A DNA stretch of 36,998 nucleotides from CAIXMG01 sp964628065 (GCA_964628065.1 CAZVLM010000006.1:1-36998); one strand, 5' to 3'. Shown: positions 1 to 7,587, counted from the stretch's first letter. Notes: generated by a model from the sequence alone, not told the origin. Program-made: numbers and translations.

Positions 1-279
1 AAGGCTTTTTTGGCTACTACTGCGGTTATTGCAACCGTTGTTGCCCCTGTTTCCGTAGCATTTGCTGCTGAACCAGTTACAATCTCAACCGAACCGGCCG
101 TCGCCGTATCAGACACGGTTCCCTCCGACAAGGCTATGAACGACGAACTTGCTTCCCTTAAGCTTAAACTTAAGGATCCAGCAACTGGATCAATTACTCG
201 ATTCATTCTCAAGTTCCAGATCAAGCAGTTGGAAAACCAGATCAACATTAAAAAGGCTCTCCAGGAAAATCCCGCATAG
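1..279 (+). CDS. Secreted small protein, 5' end outside window
   Basis: The reading frame is open from the first base, so the N-terminus lies upstream of the window. The visible part begins with a hydrophobic stretch ending in VAFAA, a good signal peptidase I site, followed by an acidic, Thr/Val-rich mature part and a C-terminal amphipathic Lys/Leu/Gln-rich helix. I do not recognise a family. It is probably exported and about 70 residues long when mature. The TTG at 10 should not be taken as the start, because the signal peptide already runs through it. Confidence 0.6.
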   Translation, partial: KAFLATTAVIATVVAPVSVAFAAEPVTISTEPAVAVSDTVPSDKAMNDELASLKLKLKDPATGSITRFILKFQIKQLENQINIKKALQENPA

Positions 280-292
280 GGCTTTTCTTTTT
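266..292 (+). terminator. Weak terminator of the first gene
   Basis: AAAATCCC and GGGCTTTT form a stem with one mismatch around the stop codon, followed by CTTTTTG. A weak intrinsic terminator. Confidence 0.35.
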
Positions 293-293
293 G

Positions 294-409
294 TCCTCAC
301 CCGGCCGCCTGACGGCGTCCACCCTCTCCACTATCGTGGAGAGGGTTCCTAACTTGACCCTCTCCACGATAGTGGAGAGGGTGGTTTGCGTAAGCAAACC
401 GGGTGAGGA
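294..409. repeat. REPIN-like double palindrome
   Basis: The outer arms TCCTCACCCGG (294-304) and CCGGGTGAGGA (399-409) are perfect inverted repeats. Inside are two 26-base palindromes (321-346 and 357-382) with arms ACCCTCTCCAC and GTGGAGAGGGT. Their loops, TATC and GATA, are complementary, so the two copies are inverted relative to each other. Related single or double copies occur at 8038, 16699-16914 and 21108. No REP transposase (RAYT) is seen in this window. Confidence 0.7.
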
Positions 410-415
410 TTGATA

Positions 416-443
416 TTGTTTTTTCCTTAATTTCTGGTAAAGT
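416..443 (+). promoter_or_regulatory. Promoter of tig, leaderless
   Basis: TTGTTT, 16-base spacer, then extended -10 TGG-TAAAGT ending at 443. The ATG follows 9 bases later, so transcription should start within 2-3 bases of the start codon. No Shine-Dalgarno is present. Confidence 0.6.
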
Positions 444-452
444 AACAGCACT

Positions 453-1514
453 ATGTCAAAACCAACCATCACCAAACTTCCTAAGTCCCTTGTAGAGATC
501 AAAGCAACTGTAGAGACTGCTAAATTCGACTCATACAAAACAAAAGCTCTTGAAAACATTGGGAAAGTAGCAAAAATCGATGGATTCCGACCAGGTCATG
601 TCCCTGCAAACGTTATTGAGAAAAAGGTGGGCGACACAGGTATCCTTGATGAAATGGCACAGCTTGCGATCATGGACGTATACCCTACCATTCTTGCCGA
701 TAATAAAATTGACGCTATTGGACGACCAGAAATTCAGATTACAAAAGTAGCTATGGGTAATGATCTTGAGTTCACTATTACTACCGCCGTAACCCCTACG
801 ATTGAACTTGCAGATTACAAAAAGATTGCAAAAACCGTAAACGGAACTCCTGTTGATATAACGGTTCCAGATTCTGAAATCGAAGCTGCTATTACAGAAC
901 TTCGACAAATGAGAGCACATCAGGAAATGCATGACCGCGGCGAAGAGCACGATGATCACGACCACACAAAGATCGACACAAAAGATCTTCCGGAGCTTAC
1001 CGATGAATACGTGAAGACGCTTGGAAAGTTCGAAGGCATTGAAGATTTTACTTCAAAGCTACGAGAAAACCTTCTTAAGGAAAAGGGACAGAAGGAACTT
1101 GAAAAGAAGCGTATCACTATGATTGATGGAATCATCGACGGTTCTACGATCGAACTTCCAGATATGCTTGTAGATTTCGAACTTGATAAGATGATGCAGC
1201 AATTCGCCTACGACATCTCTATGATGGGGCTTACATTAGAAGATTACATGAAGCGAATCGAGAAGGATGAGGCAACCCTCAAAGCTGAATGGCGAGACAA
1301 CGCAACAAAACGAGCAAAGATGCAGCTCATCCTCGACGAAATTGCAGCAAAGGAAGAAATTGTTCCAACCGACGAAGAAATCCAGAAAGAAACTGCTAAG
1401 ATTCTCGACATGTACCAGAATCAAGCTGACATTTCTGAAGATCGCGTACGAGCTTACGTAACACAAATTCTTACAAATGCAAAAGCCTTTGAATACCTAG
1501 AGGCATTGAAATAA
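453..1514 (+). CDS. tig: Trigger factor, PPIase domain missing
   Basis: Ribosome-associated chaperone for nascent chains. The N-terminal ribosome-binding domain carries the signature GFRPGHVP at residues 44-51 (the family has GFRxGKxP, so His replaces the usual Lys). The C-terminal helical chaperone domain follows from about residue 185. At 353 residues it is roughly 80 shorter than typical trigger factors, and the FKBP-type PPIase domain is absent. In its place is a short linker with a His/Asp-rich run at residues 160-171. The start is fixed by the promoter 9 bases upstream. It is a single-gene unit ended by a strong hairpin that overlaps the stop codon. Confidence 0.93.
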   Translation: MSKPTITKLPKSLVEIKATVETAKFDSYKTKALENIGKVAKIDGFRPGHVPANVIEKKVGDTGILDEMAQLAIMDVYPTILADNKIDAIGRPEIQITKVAMGNDLEFTITTAVTPTIELADYKKIAKTVNGTPVDITVPDSEIEAAITELRQMRAHQEMHDRGEEHDDHDHTKIDTKDLPELTDEYVKTLGKFEGIEDFTSKLRENLLKEKGQKELEKKRITMIDGIIDGSTIELPDMLVDFELDKMMQQFAYDISMMGLTLEDYMKRIEKDEATLKAEWRDNATKRAKMQLILDEIAAKEEIVPTDEEIQKETAKILDMYQNQADISEDRVRAYVTQILTNAKAFEYLEALK

Positions 1515-1555
1515 GCAAATAAAAAACTTCCAAATGGAAGTTTTTTATTTGCTTA
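1512..1555. terminator. Bidirectional terminator after tig
   Basis: A perfect 20-base-pair stem (1512-1531 with 1536-1555), loop AAAT, T-rich on both strands. It includes the tig stop codon and also serves the convergent gene at 1560. Confidence 0.85.
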
Positions 1556-1559
1556 TTAA

Positions 1560-2291
1560 TTACTGCATCTTAACCGTAATGCCCATATGCGTTAACGTTT
1601 TCACTCCCGCGTATCCATCTGCCTTAAGAGATCCCGAGGCTTTTTGGTAGCTTGCTACCGCTGTTTTGGTTTTAGGTCCATAAGAACCATCGATGGTTCC
1701 TTTATATACTCCTTTTGCGGCAAGTACCCACTGGAGTACTTTGACATTATCCGACTTTGTCTTAGGGCGAAGAGGTGCTGTAGTAACCGTAGGAATATAT
1801 ACTGCTGTTTGGTTATTTGCCGCAGGGTAATAATATCCGCCCCCTCCACCAATTCCACCGCCTCCTGATTGAGCATTCGAGGTTGCTGGCACAGGAACAA
1901 TCGTATTCAAATCAGGCAACGAAGTAAGAGTATTCGAAACTGTAATAGTTGTTTGTACTCCTTGCAAGGAATTATTACTATAAAGCGTTCCATAGTCCTG
2001 AACTGTTGTTGTCGTTGCATTAACATTAACCACAGCAGCATTTGGAAACAGTCCTGTTGTCAGCTCCTGTTGAGCACCAGATGCACTGTTGAGTTGGATA
2101 TTGGTTTGCACTGCATTTCCAAATACAGTTGCTGAACCACTCAAATTAGTATTACCTGTCAGGCTTGATGATGGTAACACAGCACCCGTATATGGTGCAC
2201 TCGTTGTGGGCCCAAACTGGGCAAAGGCAAGCGAAGGCGCAAGGATAATTACAAGTAGAGGAATAAGTGGGAAACGTGGTTGAGTAAACAT
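1560..2291 (-). CDS. Secreted peptidoglycan-binding protein
   Basis: Exported protein of 243 residues. It has an N-terminal signal peptide ending in LAFAQ, a Ser/Thr/Asn-rich middle of low complexity, a Gly/Tyr-rich linker (GGGGIGGGGGYYYP), and from about residue 175 a PG_binding_1 domain (VKVLQWVLAAKGVY, DGSYGPKTKTAVASYQ). This domain binds cell-wall peptidoglycan without cutting it. No catalytic domain is visible, so it is more likely a surface or wall-anchoring protein than a hydrolase. Convergent with tig and sharing its terminator. Confidence 0.85.
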   Translation of the reverse strand: MFTQPRFPLIPLLVIILAPSLAFAQFGPTTSAPYTGAVLPSSSLTGNTNLSGSATVFGNAVQTNIQLNSASGAQQELTTGLFPNAAVVNVNATTTTVQDYGTLYSNNSLQGVQTTITVSNTLTSLPDLNTIVPVPATSNAQSGGGGIGGGGGYYYPAANNQTAVYIPTVTTAPLRPKTKSDNVKVLQWVLAAKGVYKGTIDGSYGPKTKTAVASYQKASGSLKADGYAGVKTLTHMGITVKMQ

Positions 2292-2358
2292 AATGATGAT
2301 TGATTATTGATAAATACTTTATTAAGTATAGCAAAGTGCTGGAAAAATGAAATTCTCA

Positions 2359-2367
2359 TGATATAAT
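2359..2367 (+). promoter_or_regulatory. Promoter of clpP, leaderless
   Basis: Extended -10 TGA-TATAAT ends at 2367, 8 bases before the ATG. No convincing -35 and no Shine-Dalgarno are seen. Confidence 0.65.
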
Positions 2368-2375
2368 CGCCTTAT

Positions 2376-2960
2376 ATGTCATACCTTATACCAACCGTTT
2401 TAGAGAAAACATCAATGGGAGAACGTGCGTACGATATTTATTCGCGACTATTGAAGGAGCGTATTATTTTCCTTGGAGGCGCTGTAGATGCCGAAGTTGC
2501 AAACCTCATCATTGCCCAGCTTCTTTTCCTTGCTCATGACGATGATAAAAAAGATATCACTCTTTACATTAACTCTCCAGGAGGGTCGGTTACCGCTGGT
2601 ATGGCCATCATCGACACCATGCAATTCATTAAGCCCCATGTTTCTACCGTATGCATCGGAATGGCGGCGTCAATGGGTGCTATGATTCTCTCTTGCGGAG
2701 AACCAGGAAAACGATTCATCCTTCCAAACGCAGAAGTAATGATTCACCAACCACTCGGAGGAGCAGAAGGACAAGCTGCTGATATTGCGATTCAAGCTGA
2801 GCACATCCTTAAATTGCGAGACGTGCTTTACAAAATGCTTGCAAAAAACACCGGAAAGTCAGTTGAGCAAATCCACAAAGACTCAGACCGAGACTATTGG
2901 ATGTCAGCAACTGAATCCGTTAAGTATGGAATCGTTGATAAGGTGATTACGAAAAGATAA
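2376..2960 (+). CDS. clpP: ATP-dependent Clp protease proteolytic subunit
   Basis: Serine protease of 194 residues that forms the tetradecameric Clp chamber and degrades proteins delivered by ClpX/ClpA-type ATPases. The catalytic triad is complete: Ser99 (GMAASMGA), His124 (MIHQP) and Asp173 (DRDYWMSA), at the spacing of the E. coli enzyme. The oxyanion Gly-Gly motif SPGGS is at 67-71. The length is normal and there is essentially no propeptide. No clpX lies beside it here. It is a monocistronic unit with its own promoter and terminator. Confidence 0.97.
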   Translation: MSYLIPTVLEKTSMGERAYDIYSRLLKERIIFLGGAVDAEVANLIIAQLLFLAHDDDKKDITLYINSPGGSVTAGMAIIDTMQFIKPHVSTVCIGMAASMGAMILSCGEPGKRFILPNAEVMIHQPLGGAEGQAADIAIQAEHILKLRDVLYKMLAKNTGKSVEQIHKDSDRDYWMSATESVKYGIVDKVITKR

Positions 2961-2972
2961 TTTTTCCAGTAG

Positions 2973-3001
2973 AAAACCCAGATCGATTGATCTGGGTTTT
3001 T
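2973..3001 (+). terminator. Terminator of clpP
   Basis: AAAACCCAGATC and GATCTGGGTTTT form a 12-base-pair stem with loop GATT, then T-rich DNA. The gene at 3020 converges, so it may serve both. Confidence 0.8.
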
Positions 3002-3019
3002 CTATTTAATTTTAAGGCG

Positions 3020-3637
3020 CTACTCCTTGCTCTTTGTAGCATTTCCACTTCCAAGCTCAATGTAAACATCGCCGTGAATGGTAACATTCGTTCCGCATGG
3101 CTGCTGTACGTAGCCTTGCTTGATTAGCGAATGCACTTCTTGCTCTACCACATTCGCCGAGCCTGGCTGATCGCAAGGATTGCGGCGTGTAGTTTTTTTC
3201 TTGGGAGCCGGCTTTTTGGGTAAAGGAATAGAAACTACAGTGGCCGTATCCTTAACCGGCGCAACTACAATACTCGTGGATGTTATCCTGAACAAGTATG
3301 TGCGAGTTGCCAGCGGTAATTGGGTAAGTAGCATTTTTACATTTACCGTTTTTCCTGTGGCAACGGCCTGGTTGGCCTCTACAGCAGTTTTGTAATCGTT
3401 GTCGGCGTAGTAGGCCCACAGAGTGTCGCTTGTTCCGCATACCGTAACGGGTACCATGGTATGGTCTAAAAATTGACCTTGTATAGTACCCTGGTAAACA
3501 ATTTTGATAGCGTTTGTTTGCTGCGCATAACCTGCCGGGTTATTTGCGACGCCAGACGGTGCCATGTTGCATGATGAAAATAGAACTACTGATGCGAATG
3601 CCAAGATCGCGAAGGTGGCAGAGATGTTTCTTCTCAT
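3020..3637 (-). CDS. Putative lipoprotein, unknown function
   Basis: 205 residues. The N-terminus is a lipoprotein signal with charged MRRN, a hydrophobic core and the lipobox LFSSC, with Cys23 as the lipidated residue. The mature part has a beta-rich region (about 45-140), a basic Pro/Lys linker (PKKPAPKKKTTRR) and a C-terminal segment with two Cys (NPCDQP, QPCGTN) that could form a disulphide, ending IHGDVYIELGSG. I recognise no family. Its mRNA should have a leader of about 50 bases, unlike most neighbours, which could mean recent acquisition (inference). Confidence 0.7.
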   Translation of the reverse strand: MRRNISATFAILAFASVVLFSSCNMAPSGVANNPAGYAQQTNAIKIVYQGTIQGQFLDHTMVPVTVCGTSDTLWAYYADNDYKTAVEANQAVATGKTVNVKMLLTQLPLATRTYLFRITSTSIVVAPVKDTATVVSIPLPKKPAPKKKTTRRNPCDQPGSANVVEQEVHSLIKQGYVQQPCGTNVTIHGDVYIELGSGNATKSKE

Positions 3638-3694
3638 TTTTCAAGAGGGTTTTAAGTGAGTGAATGATTTGATTTGAAATAACAGTACCCAACC

Positions 3695-3723
3695 ATATTA
3701 GCATAGTTTATATTAATTGTCAA
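3695..3723 (-). promoter_or_regulatory. Promoter of the lipoprotein gene
   Basis: Minus strand TTGACA (3718-3723), 17-base spacer ending in TGC, -10 TAATAT (3695-3700). It is near consensus, with transcription starting about 50 bases before the ATG. Confidence 0.75.
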
Positions 3724-3771
3724 GTACTCTAATAATGTTGTACTAATTGATAGGGTATTAAATATAGATAC

Positions 3772-3799
3772 TTGCAACAGGTATTACTTAGTATATACT
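3772..3799 (+). promoter_or_regulatory. Promoter of toxin-antitoxin operon 1
   Basis: TTGCAA (3772-3777), 16-base spacer, TATACT (3794-3799). The ATG is 11 bases after the -10, so the leader is at most about 5 bases. Confidence 0.7.
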
Positions 3800-3809
3800 T
3801 AGTAATACC
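3780..3809. promoter_or_regulatory. Operator palindrome of toxin-antitoxin operon 1
   Basis: A 30-base near-perfect palindrome with outer arms GGTATTACT and AGTAATACC and an AT-rich centre. It covers the spacer and -10 and stops one base before the antitoxin ATG. This is the layout expected for autorepression by a RelB-type antitoxin. Confidence 0.75.
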
Positions 3810-3810
3810 T

Positions 3811-4083
3811 ATGAAAACAGCCATCATTACTGCAAAAATCGATCCTGAAGTGAAGGCTTCTGCTCAAAAAATCGCCAAGGAATTGGGGGTGACTTTATCG
3901 TTTGTAATCAATCAAGCACTGGCCAAGTTCGCTAAGGATAAGAAGGTGGTTGTTGAAAGCTATGTTCCTAATGCTGAAACTATCAGGGCGATTGAAGAAG
4001 GCAGGGCTGATTACAGAGCAGGAAGGCTCGCCCCCCCTGTATCAAGTGTTGAAGAACTGAGAAAAGCTTTAGAAAATCTTTAA
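3811..4083 (+). CDS. RelB/DinJ-like antitoxin
   Basis: 90 residues. The N-terminal half (MKTAIITAKIDPEVKASAQ, LGVTLSFVINQALAKF) has the ribbon-helix-helix pattern of RelB/DinJ antitoxins. The C-terminal half is the flexible toxin-binding part (RAIEEGRADYRAGRL, SSVEELRKALENL). It neutralises the toxin encoded 54 bases downstream and should repress the operon through the 30-base palindrome that ends at its start codon. I chose the ATG at 3811 over the upstream start at 3772, because the latter would place the promoter and operator inside the coding sequence. Confidence 0.8.
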   Translation: MKTAIITAKIDPEVKASAQKIAKELGVTLSFVINQALAKFAKDKKVVVESYVPNAETIRAIEEGRADYRAGRLAPPVSSVEELRKALENL

Positions 4084-4137
4084 AATACCCCTGCTTGTTT
4101 ATAATTACTTTATTTTGATGTGTCATGCTAAAGCATT

Positions 4138-4401
4138 ATGCATGTCATACGTACAAAACAATTTGAAAAGCAGTATTCTCGCTTGCCTAGATTTATACAG
4201 CAGAAATTTTACGAACGACTAGATGCGTACTTGGTAAATCCTTTTGATCCTATTCTGAAAAGGCATGCACTTCGCGGTACATATTCAGGGCTTTTTAGCA
4301 TTAACATCACCGGCGATTATCGTTTGGTTATGGAGCATATTTCTAAGAATACTCTCTGTCTATCTCAGATCGGCACGCATGCTCAACTTTATGATAAGTG
4401 A
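4138..4401 (+). CDS. RelE/YafQ-type mRNA interferase toxin
   Basis: 87 residues, typical RelE-superfamily length. The core motifs are RHALRGTYSGLFSINITGDYRLVME and IGTHAQLY near the C-terminus, which matches the family pattern (GDYRLVY, GTHxxLY). It is a ribosome-dependent or free RNase, held inactive by the antitoxin upstream. It ends in TGA, supporting the standard code. A TATAAT at 4100-4105 in the intergenic spacer could give the toxin extra independent transcription; this is unproven. Confidence 0.82.
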   Translation: MHVIRTKQFEKQYSRLPRFIQQKFYERLDAYLVNPFDPILKRHALRGTYSGLFSINITGDYRLVMEHISKNTLCLSQIGTHAQLYDK

Positions 4402-4479
4402 CAAACCGATATTTCTCTGATATAGTGCGCTCAAGGGATTTCTGACTTAATTTATTTTCCAAAACGCTCTTCCCTGCTT

Positions 4480-4518
4480 GTCCTACGAAGCTATTGTTAT
4501 AAATTAGCGAAGTAGGAC
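4480..4518. repeat. Imperfect inverted repeat upstream of rny
   Basis: GTCCTAC (4480-4486) and GTAGGAC (4512-4518) enclose imperfectly paired arms and an AT-rich centre. The interval 4402-4574 otherwise shows nothing clear. It may be a terminator-like or dispersed palindrome. Confidence 0.4.
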
Positions 4519-4574
4519 CTACTTTTGAACTTTTTGGCCCCTTATTATTATTTGAACTAATTTATTAATATATT

Positions 4575-6256
4575 ATGACCTGGATCAACCTATTGATCGC
4601 GGTCGGTCTTCTTATTGTTGGAATTATTGCCGGATATTTTGTTCGACAAATCGTAGCTCGCTTCCAAAAGCGATCTCTCGAAACCAACGTAAAGGAACTC
4701 ATGCTCCGCGCCCGCGAGGATGCGAATCGCATTGCCGAAGAATCCGAGCGCAAAGCTGAAGCGCGCATGGATGAATTGCGCCAGATCGAACGTGAACACG
4801 AAAATGAATTTAAAAAAGTGAAAGACTTCTTTGTAAACAAGGAAGGTATTTTGGATGCGCGACAAGCCGACATGGATCGTGAATATGAAGGTCTTAAGAA
4901 AAAAATCGAAGAAGTTCGAATCCTTAAGGAAAAGATCTCAGAAAACATTGCACGCCAGGAAAAAGAGCTTCTCGAACTTTCAGGAATGACACGCGAAGAG
5001 GCGCGAGAATACCTTATTAAGGATGCTGAGGAAAAATACAGCGAAGATATTATGGTTCGACTTCGAAAGCTTGAGCTGTACGGAGAGGAAAAATACAAAC
5101 AGCAGGCTCAATCTATTCTTATGAATGTTATTGAGCGACTCGCGAGTTCTACCGCCAGTGAAGCCACTGTAACGGCAGTAGAAATCCCAAGTGAAGACAT
5201 TAAGGGTAAAATCATCGGTAAGGAAGGTCGCAACATTAGAACATTCGAACGAATTACTGGTGTTGAACTTATTATTGATGAATCTCCAGAAGAAATTATT
5301 ATTTCTTCATTTGATCCTATTCGACGGCAAATTGCTCGAGTAACCCTTGAAAACTTGATTAAGGATGGACGAATTCAACCTGCGAAAATTGAAGAGTTTT
5401 TTGATAAGGCGCGTTCTGAGATCAATGAAATTGTTAAGAAGGCTGGTGAGGACGCAGTCCATGAATGCGGAATTTACACACTTGATCCACGAGTGATTTC
5501 AATTCTCGGACGACTCCACTTCCGAACATCATACGGACAAAACGTACTTCAGCACTCTATTGAAGTTGCTCATCTTTGTGAAATGCTTGCAACGGAAATC
5601 GGCGCAGACCCAGTTGTTGCAAAGATTGCAGGATTGGTGCATGACATCGGAAAAGCCCTCGACCATGACGTGGAAGGAACTCACGTAGAAATTGGTATCC
5701 GTATCCTTGAAAAGTTTGGCGTTGATCCTCGAGTCGTTACTGCTATGAAATCTCATCATGATGATTGGCCTCATGGTTCAATCGAAGCCGTTATCGTTCA
5801 GGTTTGCGATAAGATTTCAGGTGCACGACCAGGTGCACGACGAGATACCCTTGAGAACTACTTGAAACGACTTCGAGAACTGGAAGCAGTAGTGAACTCA
5901 TTCCACGGTGTTGAGAAGTCATACGCACTTCAGGCAGGGCGTGAAATCCGAGTGTTTGTACGACCTGATATGATTACTGATATGGAAGCCCGCTCTACGG
6001 CTCGCGAAATGGCTATCCGTATTGAACAGGAACTTAGATACCCAGGTGAAATCAAAGTTACCGTTATTCGAGAGAATCGCATCATTGAATTTGCAAGNNN
6101 NNNNNNNNNNNNNNNNNNNNNNNNNNNNNNNNNNNNNNNNNNNNNNNNNNNNNNNNNNNNNNNNNNNNNNNNNNNNNNNNNNNNNNNNNNNNNNNNNCAG
6201 GTGAAATCAAAGTTACCGTTATTCGAGAGAATCGCATCATTGAATTTGCAAGGTAG
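4575..6256 (+). CDS. rny: Ribonuclease Y (interrupted by assembly artefact)
   Basis: Membrane-anchored endoribonuclease that starts mRNA decay. The N-terminal transmembrane helix (residues 5-24) is followed by a long charged coiled coil (about 30-170), a KH RNA-binding domain with GKIIGKEGRNIR at 211-222, and an HD domain with the metal-binding His356-Asp357 (LVHDIGK). The 55 bases before the N run (6043-6097) are repeated exactly after it (6198-6252). Removing 6098-6252 gives an uninterrupted 508-residue protein ending IIEFAR-TAG, which is normal length. The longer frame read through the N run is not real. Confidence 0.93.
6098..6197. other. Assembly gap (100 N) with duplicated 55-base flank
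   Basis: Exactly 100 N. The 55 bases on each side are identical, so this is an unmerged overlap of length 55 between adjacent contigs. No sequence is missing, and 155 bases of the window are artificial here. Confidence 0.9.
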
Positions 6257-6276
6257 CCTTTTAAATAGATTCTAAT

Positions 6277-6302
6277 GTAAAAATCCCGCAAGGGATTTTT
6301 AC
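6277..6302. terminator. Terminator between rny and yafQ
   Basis: An 11-base-pair stem (GTAAAAATCCC with GGGATTTTTAC) closed by a GCAA tetraloop. It serves both convergent genes and overlaps the toxin stop. Confidence 0.8.
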
Positions 6303-6577
6303 TTGAATAAATTACTATGAGACCCGATGTCAAACATTAATAAAACAACCTCTTTCTTTTTAATCTCATAAATAAGCAACAAGTCAGGCTTAACGTGGCA
6401 TTCTCTATATCCTTCATATTCTCCAGTCAGTGCATGATCTCGATACTTTACGTCTAATTTCCCACCAGAGGCTAAAACATTTACTACAAAATCTATCTCG
6501 TCTTTCGGAAATTTTCCTGAACGAGCTAGCCTAACATAAGACTTTCGGTATTGCTTTGTAGATACTACTAAGTACAT
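6299..6577 (-). CDS. yafQ: YafQ-family mRNA interferase toxin
   Basis: 92 residues. It matches the YafQ pattern closely: KYRDHALTGEYEGYRECHVKP, LLLIY and IGSHSNLF at the C-terminus. His48, His61, Asp65 and His87 correspond to the residues known to matter for cleavage in YafQ. It is a ribosome-dependent endoribonuclease paired with the antitoxin just upstream. The antitoxin stop and this start overlap as TAATG (1 base shared), so the two are translationally coupled. Confidence 0.9.
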   Translation of the reverse strand: MYLVVSTKQYRKSYVRLARSGKFPKDEIDFVVNVLASGGKLDVKYRDHALTGEYEGYRECHVKPDLLLIYEIKKKEVVLLMFDIGSHSNLFK

Positions 6578-6840
6578 TAGTCACGAAGTATATCACGATG
6601 CATTTCCTCCGCCGAAGAATATCTTTTCCCACTCTTTAATGCTTCTTTAGCCTCCCGATCCCACTCTTCCCTAATCTCCTTAGGGCTTCTTCCAGGACGA
6701 AATGGCAAGGCTTCTTCCTTAATAATCTGGTTGAAATACAACTGTACTGCCGAAGACATGGTCATTCCCATGTTTGCGAGTATTTTTGCGGCTTTTTCTT
6801 TGGTTTTCTTATCCATTCGAATTTGTATTGTTGAAGTCAT
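6577..6840 (-). CDS. RelB/DinJ-family antitoxin
   Basis: 87 residues. The N-terminal ribbon-helix-helix (STIQIRMDKKTKEKAAKILANMGMTMSSAVQLYFNQII) is the DinJ type, and the C-terminus (EEWDREAKEALKSGKRYSSAEEMHRDIL) is the toxin-wrapping part. It neutralises the YafQ-like toxin and should autoregulate the operon through the 18-base palindrome at 6856-6873. The start is set by the promoter, whose -10 ends 8 bases upstream, so the mRNA is predicted to be leaderless. Confidence 0.9.
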   Translation of the reverse strand: MTSTIQIRMDKKTKEKAAKILANMGMTMSSAVQLYFNQIIKEEALPFRPGRSPKEIREEWDREAKEALKSGKRYSSAEEMHRDILRD

Positions 6841-6848
6841 ATGAGTTA

Positions 6849-6876
6849 AGTATATACAATGTACTTACATTGTCAA
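6849..6876 (-). promoter_or_regulatory. Promoter of toxin-antitoxin operon 2
   Basis: Minus strand TTGACA (6871-6876), 16-base spacer, TATACT (6849-6854), then 8 bases to the ATG. Confidence 0.8.
6856..6873. promoter_or_regulatory. Operator palindrome of toxin-antitoxin operon 2
   Basis: ACAATGTA-CT-TACATTGT, a perfect inverted repeat with 8-base arms. It fills the spacer and overlaps the -35, as expected for antitoxin autorepression. Confidence 0.75.
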
Positions 6877-6941
6877 TACATATTATGTTAAATATTAAAT
6901 AGCAATACTTAATTATGTCAAGTACTCCCAAAAAACCCTTA

Positions 6942-6950
6942 TGGTATAAT
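6942..6950 (+). promoter_or_regulatory. Promoter of the HU gene
   Basis: Extended -10 TGG-TATAAT. No good -35 is seen. Transcription would start near 6957, giving a leader of about 118 bases. Confidence 0.6.
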
Positions 6951-6956
6951 GGTTTT

Positions 6957-7074
6957 ACTTTTGGTAGGTAGTCTACACACCAAAAAGTGAAGCTTCATTA
7001 TTAGGTACTTTTAATTTATATAGGATTTAGTGGCATTTGATCGGCCGATCGAACCACTTATTTCTTACATTTCT
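6957..7074 (+). promoter_or_regulatory. Structured 5' leader of the HU mRNA
   Basis: Two hairpins can form. One pairs ACTTTTGGT with ACCAAAAAGT (about 6958-6989). The other pairs AGTGG with CCACT and encloses the palindrome GATCGGCCGATC (7029-7058). The second lies 16 bases before the ATG and could control initiation. Function is inferred only from the pairing. Confidence 0.45.
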
Positions 7075-7347
7075 ATGAACAAAGCAGATCTAGCTAATGC
7101 AATCCACGCAAAAATCGGTGGAACAAAGACTCAGTCAGAGGAAGTAGTGCAGATGATTATTGATTCAATCATTACTACCCTTAAGGCAGGAGAAGAAGTA
7201 TCTCTTGCAGGATTGGGAATTTTCTCAGTTAAGCAGCGAGCTGCACGAGACGCTCGAAACCCTAAGACTGGCGAGACAGTAAAAGTTGCTGCTCAGCGAG
7301 TTCCTAAGTTCCGAGCTGCTAAGGCTTTCAAAGACGCTGTAAAGTAA
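7075..7347 (+). CDS. hup: HU-family DNA-binding protein
   Basis: 90-residue nucleoid protein that bends and compacts DNA as a dimer. The start MNKADLANAIHAK is the usual HU N-terminus, GLGIFSVK is the core, and RNPKTGE in the DNA-clasping beta arm is the family signature. An in-frame GTG at 7030 would add 15 residues, but it lies inside a hairpin and would give an abnormal N-terminus, so 7075 is preferred. Unlike most neighbours, this gene has a long structured leader. Confidence 0.95.
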   Translation: MNKADLANAIHAKIGGTKTQSEEVVQMIIDSIITTLKAGEEVSLAGLGIFSVKQRAARDARNPKTGETVKVAAQRVPKFRAAKAFKDAVK

Positions 7348-7361
7348 TCCATTTGGATTAC

Positions 7362-7386
7362 TTATCCTGAGGAAATCGAAGGATAA
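7362..7386. repeat. Small dispersed-type palindrome
   Basis: TTATCCT and AGGATAA enclose 11 bases. Together with GTAATCC/GGATTAC at 7344-7361 it forms tandem hairpins after HU without T runs. They may stabilise the mRNA 3' end. Confidence 0.4.
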
Positions 7387-7402
7387 AATAGCTCTTTCTG
7401 GA

Positions 7403-7428
7403 ATGTCGTCTGACGAGACGGCATTTTT
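7403..7428 (+). terminator. Terminator of the HU gene
   Basis: ATGTCGTCT and AGACGGCAT pair (one G-U) around loop GACG, followed by TTTT. Confidence 0.75.
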
Positions 7429-7430
7429 AG

Positions 7431-7458
7431 TTGTCTTTTTTCTATATTTTGCTATAGT
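7431..7458 (+). promoter_or_regulatory. Promoter of tRNA-Gly(TCC)
   Basis: TTGTCT, 16-base spacer, extended -10 TGC-TATAGT. It ends 10 bases before the tRNA. Confidence 0.65.
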
Positions 7459-7468
7459 ATGTTCCATT

Positions 7469-7539
7469 GCGGTGCTAGTTTAGTGGTAGAATGACTGCCT
7501 TCCAAGCAGTAGATAAGGGTTCGATTCCCTTGCGCCGCA
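7469..7539 (+). tRNA. tRNA-Gly, anticodon TCC
   Basis: 71-base cloverleaf. The acceptor GCGGTGC pairs with GCGCCGC (one G-U), the anticodon stem ACTGC/GCAGT holds loop CTTCCAA with anticodon TCC, and the T loop is TTCGATT. The discriminator is A. CCA is not encoded. Confidence 0.93.
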
Positions 7540-7572
7540 CACACGATCAGACTATAATGATATAGTAACAAC

Positions 7573-7578
7573 TATAAT
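7573..7578 (+). promoter_or_regulatory. -10 element of doxX, leaderless
   Basis: TATAAT ends 9 bases before the ATG. A second TATAAT lies at 7553-7558. Confidence 0.55.
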
Positions 7579-7587
7579 TTACATTCT

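Noticed and set aside
4565..5098. 177-residue open frame antisense to rny, rich in Ser and Arg
   Set aside because: It is a shadow of the strongly biased coiled-coil coding sequence of rny, with low-complexity composition.
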